Assembly (NCBI RefSeq): GCF_002929295.1
Contig: NZ_PJIM01000001.1
Location: 1,293,398-1,357,397, forward strand
DNA: 64,000 nt
Source of the DNA: Arthrobacter sp. SX1312
Lineage (GTDB): Bacteria > Actinomycetota > Actinomycetes > Actinomycetales > Micrococcaceae
Direction of reading: 5' to 3'
The notes under the pieces were generated by a model. That model did not search any database and had not been told where the DNA came from. It saw only the letters and a program-made list of their open reading frames with translations. Below, in pieces: positions 54,835 to 62,825 of this stretch (within the stretch, counting starts at the first letter, position 1; each line of letters begins with the position of its first letter). The translations under genes were made by a program, and so were the position numbers.

Positions 54835-56289
54835 TCACCCGTCGATCGCCGCCGGATCCCCCGTGGGGGTGTTGGTCCTCCGGTTGATCAGCCAGGTCAC
54901 GAACCAGAGCACGACGCCGATCACCATGAGGCCCCCGGCGATCTGGTACTGGATGATGTCGCGCCCCACCCAGGGGCCGGCGAGGAAGAGGCACAGGACG
55001 GCAGCCACGGCGGGAAGCGGGCCCGGGGAGGTGAAGAACACCTTCCGGTTGACGTCCCGCTTGCGGCGCAGCACCAGGCACGCGATGTTCACCACGGTGA
55101 AGACGCACAGGAGCAGGAACGCGGTGGTCCCGGAGAGGTTGGCGACGATGTTGCCGTCCGGGTCGCTGGTCACGTAGAGGATCAGGCCGAGTGCCAGGAC
55201 CGTCGAGAACACGATGCCGGCCCACGGCGTGCAGCGCACGGGGAGCACCTTGCCGAGCGGTCGGGGCAGGACGCCCTGCCGCGCCATCCCGTAGATCAGG
55301 CGGCTGGCCATCAGCATGTTGATCAGGGCGGTGTTCGCGACGGCGAAGACGGCGAGGAAGGGGAAGATCTGGTCGATGGGGAAATCGGGCGATCCCTTGT
55401 GCACCACCTCGAGCAGCGCGGCACCCTCCGCCTCCCGGATGCCCTCCAGCTCGGTGGGACTGAGCACCGTGACCACCGACACGGCCACCAGCATGTAGAA
55501 GAGCACCGCGATCCCGAGGCCTGTCAGCATGGTCCTGGGGAAGATGCGCTCCGGGTTCTGCGTCTCCTCGACCATGTTGACGGAGTCCTCGAAGCCCACC
55601 ATCGCGAAGAAGGCGATCGAGGTGGCGGCGGTGACCGCCAGGAACAGGCCCTTGTCCTGGTAGTCGGTGAAGACGAAGACCTGGCCCACGTTGCCGGTGC
55701 CCTGCGCCATGGCGAGGAAGCCCACTCCGATGACGATGCACAGCGCGGCGACCTCGATGAGCGTCAGGACGACGTTGAACTTGACGCTCTCGCCGACCCC
55801 GCGGAGGTTGATCAGGGCGAGCAGGACCATGAACCCGAGGGCGACGGCGGTGAGCGCCCCCTGCCCCGGCGTGTCCGTCCAGCCGTTGACCACGAAGCCG
55901 CCGAAGAGGTTCTGGGCCAGCACGTTGGCGGAGGTCGCGGCGCTGGTGATGCCGGAGCAGACGACGGCGAACGCCACCAGGAAGGTGACGAAGTGGATGC
56001 CGAACGCCTTGTGGGCGTACAGGGCGGCCCCCGCCGCCTGGGGGTACTGCGTCACGAGTTCGAGGTAGGAGAACGCCGTCATCGTCGCGACGACGAAGGC
56101 GAGGAGGAACGGGAGCCACACGAGCCCGCCGACCGTCCCCGCCATGGTCCCGGTGACCGCGTAGACCCCGGCTCCGAGGATGTCACCCACGATGAACAGG
56201 AGGAGCAGCTTCGGCCCGAGGACCCGCTTGAGCTCGGGTTCCTCGCGGGTGGCGGATGCTTCGGACACGTGCTCTGACGAAGTACTCAT
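54835..56289 (-). CDS. APC-family amino acid permease
   Basis: 484 residues with 12 predicted helices. LKRVLGPKLLLLFIVGDILGAGVYAVTGTMAG is the first-helix motif of amino acid-polyamine-organocation transporters (unwound GAG region), and FFAMVGFEDSVNMVEETQNPERIFPRTM is the helix 6 block. The C-terminus is LINRRTNTPTGDPAAIDG. Start at ATG 56289 with GGGGAGG upstream; longer frame rejected. Substrate is likely a cationic or branched amino acid. phzF starts 30 bp after its stop in the opposite direction only in sense of order, both being on the minus strand. Confidence 0.92.
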   Translation of the reverse strand: MSTSSEHVSEASATREEPELKRVLGPKLLLLFIVGDILGAGVYAVTGTMAGTVGGLVWLPFLLAFVVATMTAFSYLELVTQYPQAAGAALYAHKAFGIHFVTFLVAFAVVCSGITSAATSANVLAQNLFGGFVVNGWTDTPGQGALTAVALGFMVLLALINLRGVGESVKFNVVLTLIEVAALCIVIGVGFLAMAQGTGNVGQVFVFTDYQDKGLFLAVTAATSIAFFAMVGFEDSVNMVEETQNPERIFPRTMLTGLGIAVLFYMLVAVSVVTVLSPTELEGIREAEGAALLEVVHKGSPDFPIDQIFPFLAVFAVANTALINMLMASRLIYGMARQGVLPRPLGKVLPVRCTPWAGIVFSTVLALGLILYVTSDPDGNIVANLSGTTAFLLLCVFTVVNIACLVLRRKRDVNRKVFFTSPGPLPAVAAVLCLFLAGPWVGRDIIQYQIAGGLMVIGVVLWFVTWLINRRTNTPTGDPAAIDG

Positions 56290-56474
56290 GGACGGCCTCC
56301 CCGTAGTTTTCCACCTCACTGTCGACCTGTTCAGCCTGCTTCGCAAGGGGTGGACAGGAATGCGTCGGACACCGATGATTTCCCGGAGAAGTTCGCGTCC
56401 AAGAGGTACAGGGGCTCACAGGAGCCCCGGAGCACGCACCGGATCACCACCGCCCACGAAACAGGAGAACGGCC

Positions 56475-56921
56475 ATGGCCACGAACGTCTTCATCAACCT
56501 CCCCGTCAGCGACCTCGCGAGGTCCAAGGAGTTCTACACGAGCTTCGGCTGGACGCTGGACCCGAACTTCTCCAACGAGGACGCCGGCTCAGTGGCCATC
56601 AGCGACACCATCTTCCTGATGATCCTCACCCACCAGCACTGGACGCAGTTCACGGACAAGCCCGTCGCGGACGCCCACGCCACCTCCGCAGTCATCAACG
56701 CGATCAGCGTCGACGCGCCGGAGGAGGTCGACACCCTCGTCGAGCGGGCCGTCGCCGCCGGAGCCGCCGAGAACAAGTCCCAGGAGCTCGGCTTCATGCG
56801 CTCCCGCTCCTTCTCCGACCCCGACGGCCACGCATGGGAAGTGATGTGGATGGATCCCATCGCGCAGTCCGGCGACTGGGAGGCCGTCCAGGCCAAGTAC
56901 GGCGACCAGCAGCTCACCTAG
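56475..56921 (+). CDS. VOC-family (glyoxalase/extradiol-like) protein
   Basis: 148 residues. MATNVFINLPVSDLARSKEFYTSFGWTLDPNFSNEDAG opens the domain and MRSRSFSDPDGHAWEVMWMDP ends it, the pattern of the YaeR/lactoylglutathione-lyase-like group often called extradiol dioxygenase family protein. ATG at 56475 with AGGAG 7 bases upstream. Function not known; unrelated in sequence to the VOC protein at 4.4-4.8 kb apart from the fold. Confidence 0.87.
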   Translation: MATNVFINLPVSDLARSKEFYTSFGWTLDPNFSNEDAGSVAISDTIFLMILTHQHWTQFTDKPVADAHATSAVINAISVDAPEEVDTLVERAVAAGAAENKSQELGFMRSRSFSDPDGHAWEVMWMDPIAQSGDWEAVQAKYGDQQLT

Positions 56922-56967
56922 GCCTCCGGCGCCTCGCTGCGCAGCGTCGCCGGCACCACCTCCGGCG

Positions 56968-56996
56968 TTGACAGCCACTGTGACCGTGATTACTCT
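56968..56996 (+). promoter_or_regulatory. Promoter of beta-galactosidase operon
   Basis: TTGACA (56968-56973), 17-bp spacer, TACTCT (56991-56996). The -35 is consensus and spacing optimal; operator 1 begins at the last base of the -10. Confidence 0.8.
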
Positions 56997-57009
56997 GGGA
57001 ACGTTCACA
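56996..57009 (+). promoter_or_regulatory. LacI-type operator 1
   Basis: TGGGAACGTTCACA, a near-palindrome with a central CG typical of LacI-family sites. It overlaps the -10 and the transcription start. Confidence 0.8.
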
Positions 57010-57040
57010 GATTCTCAACGGAGAGCTTAGCGGCTCCATC

Positions 57041-57054
57041 TGGGAGCGTTCACA
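57041..57054 (+). promoter_or_regulatory. LacI-type operator 2
   Basis: TGGGAGCGTTCACA, one base different from operator 1 and 45 bp downstream of it (about four helical turns), in the leader. Shares GAGCGTTCAC with the site upstream of lacI. Confidence 0.8.
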
Positions 57055-57121
57055 GAACGCGCCCGCGGCCTCTCCTGCGGCACCTGCCCGAGAATCGGCA
57101 CCGCAGCACCGAGGAGCAGGC

Positions 57122-59185
57122 TTGGCACATACCACCACCGTCGCAGGACTGTCCGGCAACGGGCAGCTCGTCTATGGATGTGATTACAACCCGGAGCAGT
57201 GGGACCCCTCCGTCTGGGTGGAGGACGTCCACCTGATGAAGGAAGCCGGCGTCAATCTCGTGGCCGTCAACATCTTCGGCTGGGCGGAACTGGAGCCGGA
57301 GCCGGGCGTCTTCCGCTTCGGGAACCTCGACGCCGTCATGGACCTCCTCGCCGAACACGGCATCGGGGTGAACCTGGGCACCGGGACGTCCTCGACTCCC
57401 GCCTGGCTCACCACCGCCCACCCGGAAATCCTCCCCCGCGCTGCCGACGGCACGGCCCGCTGGCCGGGCGGCCGCCAGGCGTTCTGCCCCAGTTCCCCCG
57501 TCTACCGCGAGCACGCCCTCGCGCTCGTCCAGCAGGTCGCCGCCCGCTACGGCAGCCACCCGGCGCTCCGGCTGTGGCATGTCTCGAACGAGCTCGGCTG
57601 CCACAACTCGCTGTGCTACTGCGACGTCTCGGCGGAGGCCTTCCGCGGGTGGCTCCGCACGCGCTACCAGAGCCTCGACGCCCTCAACGCGGCGTGGGGG
57701 ACCGCGTTCTGGAGCCAGCGGTACTCGGCCTGGGAGCAGATCCTGCCCCCGAGGCTCACGCTCTCGGCGACCAACCCGACGCAGACGCTCGACTTCAACC
57801 GCTTCAGCTCGGACGAACTCCTCGCCCACTACTCGGCCGAGGAAGCCGTCCTGCGGGCCAACAGCGCGGCTCCCGTCACCACGAACTTCATGGTCGCGGC
57901 CCATATCCGCAACCAGGACTACTGGACCTGGGCGCCCTCGATGGACGTCATCGCCAACGACCACTACGTGGATCACCGCCTCGACGCACCGCGGGCCGAA
58001 CTCGCCTTCACCGCGGACGCCACCCGCGGGCTCGCGCAGGGCCGGCCGTGGCTGCTCATGGAACACTCCACCGGTGCCGTGAACTGGCAGCCCCGCAACA
58101 TCGCCAAGGGTCCGGGAGAGATGATCCGCACCTCGCTGACCCACCTCGCCCGCGGCGCGGACGGCCTGTGCTTCTTCCAGTGGCGCGCGTCGCTGCAGGG
58201 CAGCGAGAAGTTCCACTCCGCGATGGTGCCGCACGCCGGGACGGACTCGCAGATCTGGCGCGACGTCGTCGAACTCGGCTCGTCGCTGGTCAAGCTGCGC
58301 GAACTCGCGGGCACCACCGTGCACGCGGACGTCGCGCTCGTCTTCAGCTGGGAGGCCTGGTGGGCCCATGACCAGGAATCGCACCCGTCCGGGGACGTCC
58401 GCTACATCGAGCAGGTGCACGCCGCCTACAAGGCCCTGTGGGACGCCGGCATCACCGTCGACGTCGTGGCACCCGGCGCTGACCTCTCCGCCTACCGCCT
58501 CGTGGTGGTCCCCAACCTCTACCTGATCCGCGACGAGCACGCCGCGATCATCAGCGACTTCGTGGCCGACGGCGGATCCGCCGTCGTCACCTTCTTCAGC
58601 GGCATCGTCGACGAGAACGAGCGGGTGCGCCCCGGCGGCTACCCCGGAGCGTTCCGGGAGCTGCTCGGCCTCCGGTCCGAGGAGTACTTCCCGCTCGACC
58701 CGGCGCACCCGCTCACCCTCGACAACGGCTCCCCCGCGTCCCTCTGGTCCGAGGCGGTCCGCCTCACCACGGCCGAGGCCGTGCTGAGCTACGCGACCGG
58801 CCACCACGCCGGCGGCCCCGCCGTCACCCGCAACCGCTTCGGCGCGGGCGCGGCCTGGTACGTCGGCACGGTGCTCGACGGCGGTGTTCTCCGGGACCTG
58901 CTGCTGCGTGCCGCCGTCGCCGCCGGCATCCCCGTCCCCGAGGTGCAGTCCGGTCTCGAGACGGTCACCCGCCGCGGCAACGGACACGAGTACCTCTTCC
59001 TCATCAACCACGGCACCGAGGACCGCAAGCACCGGGTCAGCGGCCTGGAACTGCTGACCGCTGAGGCCGTGGCCGACGCCGTCGTCGTTCCCGCGGGCGC
59101 CGTGCGCGTTGTCCGCACCACCCCAGTTATCCCCACCGACGGCTCCGCCCCGGGCCGAAAGGATGCAGGAAATGACCGTCACTAG
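57122..59185 (+). CDS. GH42 beta-galactosidase
   Basis: 687 residues; hydrolyses terminal beta-galactosides. GH42 (beta/alpha)8 domain with YGCDYNPEQWDPSVWVEDVHLM; acid/base E157 in WHVSNELGCHN and nucleophile E314 in WLLMEHSTGAVNW. The Cys cluster known from GH42 trimers is present (C122, C160, C165, C167), so a metal site is likely. Trimerisation domain begins near 395 and a small C-terminal beta domain near 620. No signal peptide. TTG start at 57122 with GAGGAG 5 bases upstream. First gene of an operon with a sugar ABC transporter. Confidence 0.95.
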   Translation: MAHTTTVAGLSGNGQLVYGCDYNPEQWDPSVWVEDVHLMKEAGVNLVAVNIFGWAELEPEPGVFRFGNLDAVMDLLAEHGIGVNLGTGTSSTPAWLTTAHPEILPRAADGTARWPGGRQAFCPSSPVYREHALALVQQVAARYGSHPALRLWHVSNELGCHNSLCYCDVSAEAFRGWLRTRYQSLDALNAAWGTAFWSQRYSAWEQILPPRLTLSATNPTQTLDFNRFSSDELLAHYSAEEAVLRANSAAPVTTNFMVAAHIRNQDYWTWAPSMDVIANDHYVDHRLDAPRAELAFTADATRGLAQGRPWLLMEHSTGAVNWQPRNIAKGPGEMIRTSLTHLARGADGLCFFQWRASLQGSEKFHSAMVPHAGTDSQIWRDVVELGSSLVKLRELAGTTVHADVALVFSWEAWWAHDQESHPSGDVRYIEQVHAAYKALWDAGITVDVVAPGADLSAYRLVVVPNLYLIRDEHAAIISDFVADGGSAVVTFFSGIVDENERVRPGGYPGAFRELLGLRSEEYFPLDPAHPLTLDNGSPASLWSEAVRLTTAEAVLSYATGHHAGGPAVTRNRFGAGAAWYVGTVLDGGVLRDLLLRAAVAAGIPVPEVQSGLETVTRRGNGHEYLFLINHGTEDRKHRVSGLELLTAEAVADAVVVPAGAVRVVRTTPVIPTDGSAPGRKDAGNDRH

Positions 59186-60101
59186 CACTCCGGCCGAGTC
59201 CCCGAAGGTACGCCCGGCCGCGCGGAAGAGCCGCTCGTCGGGAGCCCAGCGGCGCGCCGTGGCCATGTTCATCGGCCCCTTCGCCCTGCTCTTCGTCGCC
59301 TTCTACGCCGTCCCGATCGTCTACGCGATCATCCAGTCGCTGCTCACCGTCGAGCGGGAGGGCACCTTCGGCGCACCCCAGCAGGTCTTCGGCGGCCTCG
59401 TGCAGTACCAGCAGGTCTTCCAGAACACCGCCTTCTGGCAGTCCGTGGGCCGGGTCCTGCTGTTCGGCGCCGTGCAGGTGCCCGTCATGCTCGGCCTCGC
59501 CCTGCTGTTCGCGCTGCTGCTCGACTCCCCGCTGCTCAAGGGCAAGAAGTTCTTCCGTCTGGCGTTCTTCGCCCCCTACGCCGTCCCCGGCGTGATCGCC
59601 GCCATCATGTGGGGGTTCCTGTACTCGCCGTCGCTCTCCCCGTTCGGCGCCGTGACCTCGAACGTCGACTTCCTGGGCGCCGAACTCGTCCTGTGGGCCA
59701 TCGCGAACATCGTGACGTGGGTCTACGTGGGCTACAACATGCTGATCATCTACGCGTCCCTGCTCGCGATCCCCCACGAGATCTACGAGGCGGCGCGGCT
59801 CGACGGCGCCAGCAACATCCAGATCGCCTGGCGCATCAAGATCCCCCTGGTGGTCCCCGCGATCATCCTCACGGCGGTCTTCTCCATCATCGGCACGCTC
59901 CAGCTGCTGGCCGAACCGCAGACCCTGCGCAGCTTCAGCTCCGCGATCAGCAGCACCTACACCCCGAACCTCGCGGTCTACACCACGGCGTCCATCCCCA
60001 ACTACAACCTGGCCGCCGCATTCTCGGTGGTCCTGGCGCTCGCCACGTTCATCCTCTCCTTCGTCTTCCTGAAGGCCACCCAGCGGAAGGTATCCCAGTG
60101 A
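59172..60101 (+). CDS. Sugar ABC transporter permease (MalF/LacF-like)
   Basis: 309 residues, six helices. EAA loop IPHEIYEAARLDGASNIQIAWRIKIPLVVPAI. Start at ATG 59172 (GAAAGG upstream); ATG 59163 is in frame but too close to that site. It overlaps the beta-galactosidase gene by 14 bp and the next permease by 1 base (TGATG). It imports the galactoside hydrolysed by the GH42 enzyme. Confidence 0.93.
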   Translation: MTVTSTPAESPKVRPAARKSRSSGAQRRAVAMFIGPFALLFVAFYAVPIVYAIIQSLLTVEREGTFGAPQQVFGGLVQYQQVFQNTAFWQSVGRVLLFGAVQVPVMLGLALLFALLLDSPLLKGKKFFRLAFFAPYAVPGVIAAIMWGFLYSPSLSPFGAVTSNVDFLGAELVLWAIANIVTWVYVGYNMLIIYASLLAIPHEIYEAARLDGASNIQIAWRIKIPLVVPAIILTAVFSIIGTLQLLAEPQTLRSFSSAISSTYTPNLAVYTTASIPNYNLAAAFSVVLALATFILSFVFLKATQRKVSQ

Positions 60102-61030
60102 TGGCAGCCCCAGCCACCGCCCCCAAGCGCCCGCGCGGCGGGAGCACGACGGCGCAGAGCGCCGAGAACCGCGGACGCGGGCCACGCCAGAGCATCATGT
60201 CCCGCAGCGCGGCGATGCTCGTCATGGGTGTCTTCACCCTGTACTTCCTGACCCCCATCTGGTGGCTGCTCACCACCTCGACCAAGACCGGCGGGGAGAT
60301 CACCTCCACGGCGCCGCTGTGGTTCACCGCGAACTCCTTCGCCACGTTCTTCGAGAACCTCGGCCGGCTCTTCACCTACGGGGACGGCCTCTTCGGCCGA
60401 TGGCTGCTGAACTCCGCCCTCTACGCCGGCGTGGGCGCCCTCATCGGGACGGTCATCGCGGCCATGTGCGGCTACGCCCTCGCGAAGTACGAGTTCCGGG
60501 GACGCGAGGCGATCTTCAACGTCGTGCTCAGCGGCGTCCTCGTCCCCGCCACCGCGCTGGCCCTCCCCCTGTTCCTGATCTTCAGCCGGGTGGAGCTCAC
60601 CAACACCATGTGGGCCGTCTTCCTGCCGAGCCTCGTGAGCCCGTTCGGTGTGTACCTGGCCCGGATCTACGCGGCGGCGAGTGTCCCCAACGAACTGCTC
60701 GAGGCCGCGCGCCTCGACGGCTCCGGAGAGGTGCGGACGTTCTTCAGCCTGTCCACGCGCCTGATGGCGCCGGCCCTGGTGACCATCTTCCTGTTCCAGT
60801 TCGTCGCAATCTGGAACAACTTCTTCCTGCCGCTCATCATGCTGCGTGACCAGGTGCTCTTCCCCGTGACCCTGGGGCTGTACGCCTGGAACAGCCAGAT
60901 CAGCCAGATCCCGGAGCTGCGATCCCTCGTGATCGTCGGAGCGCTCGTCTCCATCGTCCCGCTCATCATCGCCTTCCTCGCCCTCCAGCGGTTCTGGAGC
61001 AGCGGTCTCGGCGCCGGCAGCGTCAAGTAG
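60101..61030 (+). CDS. Sugar ABC transporter permease (MalG/LacG-like)
   Basis: 309 residues. EAA loop VPNELLEAARLDGSGEVRTFFSLSTRLMAPAL and the CUT1 signature region TLYFLTPIWWLLTTSTKT. Start ATG 60101 (GTG 60098 also possible); GGAAGG lies 10 bases upstream. A long hydrophilic N-terminus of about 35 residues precedes the first helix. No ATPase is encoded in this operon, so the transporter presumably uses a shared MsmK-type ATPase elsewhere. Confidence 0.93.
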   Translation: MAAPATAPKRPRGGSTTAQSAENRGRGPRQSIMSRSAAMLVMGVFTLYFLTPIWWLLTTSTKTGGEITSTAPLWFTANSFATFFENLGRLFTYGDGLFGRWLLNSALYAGVGALIGTVIAAMCGYALAKYEFRGREAIFNVVLSGVLVPATALALPLFLIFSRVELTNTMWAVFLPSLVSPFGVYLARIYAAASVPNELLEAARLDGSGEVRTFFSLSTRLMAPALVTIFLFQFVAIWNNFFLPLIMLRDQVLFPVTLGLYAWNSQISQIPELRSLVIVGALVSIVPLIIAFLALQRFWSSGLGAGSVK

Positions 61031-61057
61031 CCACCCCGATCCTCCCGACCAGCACCA

Positions 61058-61083
61058 GGTGCGGGGGCGCCCGCCCCCGCACC
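61058..61083 (+). terminator. Hairpin between permease and substrate-binding gene
   Basis: Perfect 12-bp inverted repeat GGTGCGGGGGCG / CGCCCCCGCACC. There is no U-run after it, so it more likely partially terminates or protects RNA 3' ends, allowing the downstream binding protein to be made in excess. Confidence 0.6.
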
Positions 61084-61107
61084 GCACTACCACCGATAGG
61101 AAAGACA

Positions 61108-62442
61108 ATGCGCGCGCATTACGGAAAAGTCACCGCGGCCTTTGCCATGATCTCTGCGCTGGCTCTCTCCGGCTGTTCAGCCGGCGGAGACAGCTCTGAA
61201 GCACGTGGCGAAGCAGCCCCCTGCGAGGCCTCCGACGGGCCCGTCGAACTGACCTTCACCACCTGGGTTCCCGGCATGGACAAGGTCGTCGACCTGTGGA
61301 ACGCGGACAACCCGGACATCCAGGTCGAGGTGCAGACCGGACCCAACGGCAACTCGGGTACGTACCAGAACTTCTTCAACCAGATCCAGGCCGGCAACGC
61401 TCCGGACCTCGGCCAGATCGAGTACGACGCCCTGCCGAACTTCCGTGTGCAGGACGGCCTGGAGAACCTCGCAGGCTGCGAAGGCGTCGCCGACGCCGAG
61501 GACCAGTTCGTCGACTGGACCTGGGGCCAGGTCACCTTCGGCGAGGAGGACGCCGTCTACGCGATCCCGCAGGACAGCGGCCCCATGGCCATGTACTACC
61601 GCGCGGACCTCTTCGAGCAGGCCGGCATCGAGGTGCCCACCACCTGGGAGGAGTACGCCGCAGCGGCCGAGCAGATCAAGGCCGAAGGCTCCTACATCAC
61701 CAACTTCCCGAAGTCGGACGTGAACTGGTTCGCCGGCATGGTCTGGCAGAACGGCGGCCAGTGGTTCGCGAACGACGGCGAGAGCTGGGACGTCAACCTG
61801 ACCAGCCCCGAGTCCGAGGAGGTCGCCACCTACTGGCAGGACCTGCTGTCCGAGGACCTCGTCTCCACCCTGCCGTCCTTCTCGGACGAGTGGAACGCGT
61901 CCTTCAACGAGGGCCAGCAGTGGACCTGGGTGTCCGCGGTCTGGGGCGCGACGACGCTCTCGACCGGCGCTCCCGACACGGCCGGCAAGTGGGCCGTCGC
62001 CCCGATGCCGCAGTGGGAGGACGGCGGCGAGGCCGCCGGTAACTGGGGCGGCTCCTCGACGGCCGTGCTGAAGGGCTCCGAGCACCCGGCCGAGGCCGCG
62101 AAGTTCGCGCTCTGGCTGAACACGGACCCCGAAGCACTGGCCCTCGCCAACGAGCTCGGCGGCCTGTACCCGGCGGCGAAGTCCGCGGCGGACCTCGAGT
62201 CCTTCGCCGGCGGCGTCGAGTACTACGGCGGACAGAAGATCTACGAGGTCTTCTCCGAGGCCTCCGCCAACGTGAACCCCGACTTCACCTGGGGCCCCAC
62301 GATGACGCAGACCTACACGGACGTCTCGGACGGATTCGGCGCTGCCATCGGCGGCTCCGGCACCCTGATGGACGCCCTGGAGAACGGGCAGCAGAAGACG
62401 ATCGACTCCCTCGAGTCGCAGTCCATCCCGGTCTCCGAGTAG
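61108..62442 (+). CDS. Sugar ABC transporter substrate-binding lipoprotein
   Basis: 444-residue extracellular solute-binding protein of the CUT1 type. Signal peptide with lipobox LSGC (C23); mature start PVELTFTTWVPGMDKVVDLWNADNPDIQVEVQ. Family features seen: NAPDLGQIEYDALPNF, YAIPQDSGPMAMYYRADLFEQAGI, WNASFNEGQQWTWVSAVWG. ATG at 61108 after AGGAAAG. Last gene of the operon, ended by a strong hairpin. The ligand is probably a beta-galactoside. Confidence 0.94.
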   Translation: MRAHYGKVTAAFAMISALALSGCSAGGDSSEARGEAAPCEASDGPVELTFTTWVPGMDKVVDLWNADNPDIQVEVQTGPNGNSGTYQNFFNQIQAGNAPDLGQIEYDALPNFRVQDGLENLAGCEGVADAEDQFVDWTWGQVTFGEEDAVYAIPQDSGPMAMYYRADLFEQAGIEVPTTWEEYAAAAEQIKAEGSYITNFPKSDVNWFAGMVWQNGGQWFANDGESWDVNLTSPESEEVATYWQDLLSEDLVSTLPSFSDEWNASFNEGQQWTWVSAVWGATTLSTGAPDTAGKWAVAPMPQWEDGGEAAGNWGGSSTAVLKGSEHPAEAAKFALWLNTDPEALALANELGGLYPAAKSAADLESFAGGVEYYGGQKIYEVFSEASANVNPDFTWGPTMTQTYTDVSDGFGAAIGGSGTLMDALENGQQKTIDSLESQSIPVSE

Positions 62443-62471
62443 TCGCCGGCGGTTCCCGCCACAGTGATCAC

Positions 62472-62505
62472 GAAGCGCCGCGTCCCGGAAGGGGCGCGGC
62501 GCTTC
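62472..62505 (+). terminator. Terminator hairpin after the sugar operon
   Basis: 15-bp stem (11 bp GAAGCGCCGCG/CGCGGCGCTTC, then a T.G and CCC/GGG) with a GGAA loop, 30 bp after the stop. No U-run but very stable. Confidence 0.75.
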
Positions 62506-62556
62506 GCGCGTCCGGGGCGCCGCCGATGCGGTGGAGAATCCCGCGGAGGATGCCGG

Positions 62557-62718
62557 CTATACGTCCTGGCCGCTGGTCGGCCCGGACCCGGTGTCGTCGG
62601 CGTCCCCGGTCTCCTCGGTGTCCTTCTCCTCCACGACCCGACCGTCGTGGACCCGCTTCAGCGAAATGCCCTCGAGGTACGCGGGAACGGGCGGATCCTT
62701 CTCTTCATCAGCTGTCAT
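62557..62718 (-). CDS. Small acidic protein
   Basis: 53 residues on the minus strand in the gap between the binding protein and the amylosucrase-like gene: MTADEEKDPPVPAYLEG then ISLKRVHDGRVVEEKDTEETG, ending in an acidic Gly/Thr-rich tail. ATG at 62718 with AGGA about 9 bases upstream. It contains no membrane helix or motif I know. The charge pattern and codon use look coding, but a 54-codon frame can occur by chance at this G+C. Confidence 0.55.
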   Translation of the reverse strand: MTADEEKDPPVPAYLEGISLKRVHDGRVVEEKDTEETGDADDTGSGPTSGQDV

Positions 62719-62825
62719 GGCCCACATCCTACGGGCCCCCCAAAGAGGAGGAGTGGCCCCACCCGGGCACCGGGAGGAGACCGTCCCGCCGCCGGCGCCG
62801 GGACCGGCTGCCCTAGGCTGGCGGG

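Larger units (their letters stand above)
56922..57121 (+). promoter_or_regulatory. Control region of the beta-galactosidase operon
   Basis: 200 bp with no gene. Contains the promoter (56968-56996), two LacI-type operators (56996-57009, 57041-57054), and the leader with GAGGAG before the TTG start. Confidence 0.75.
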
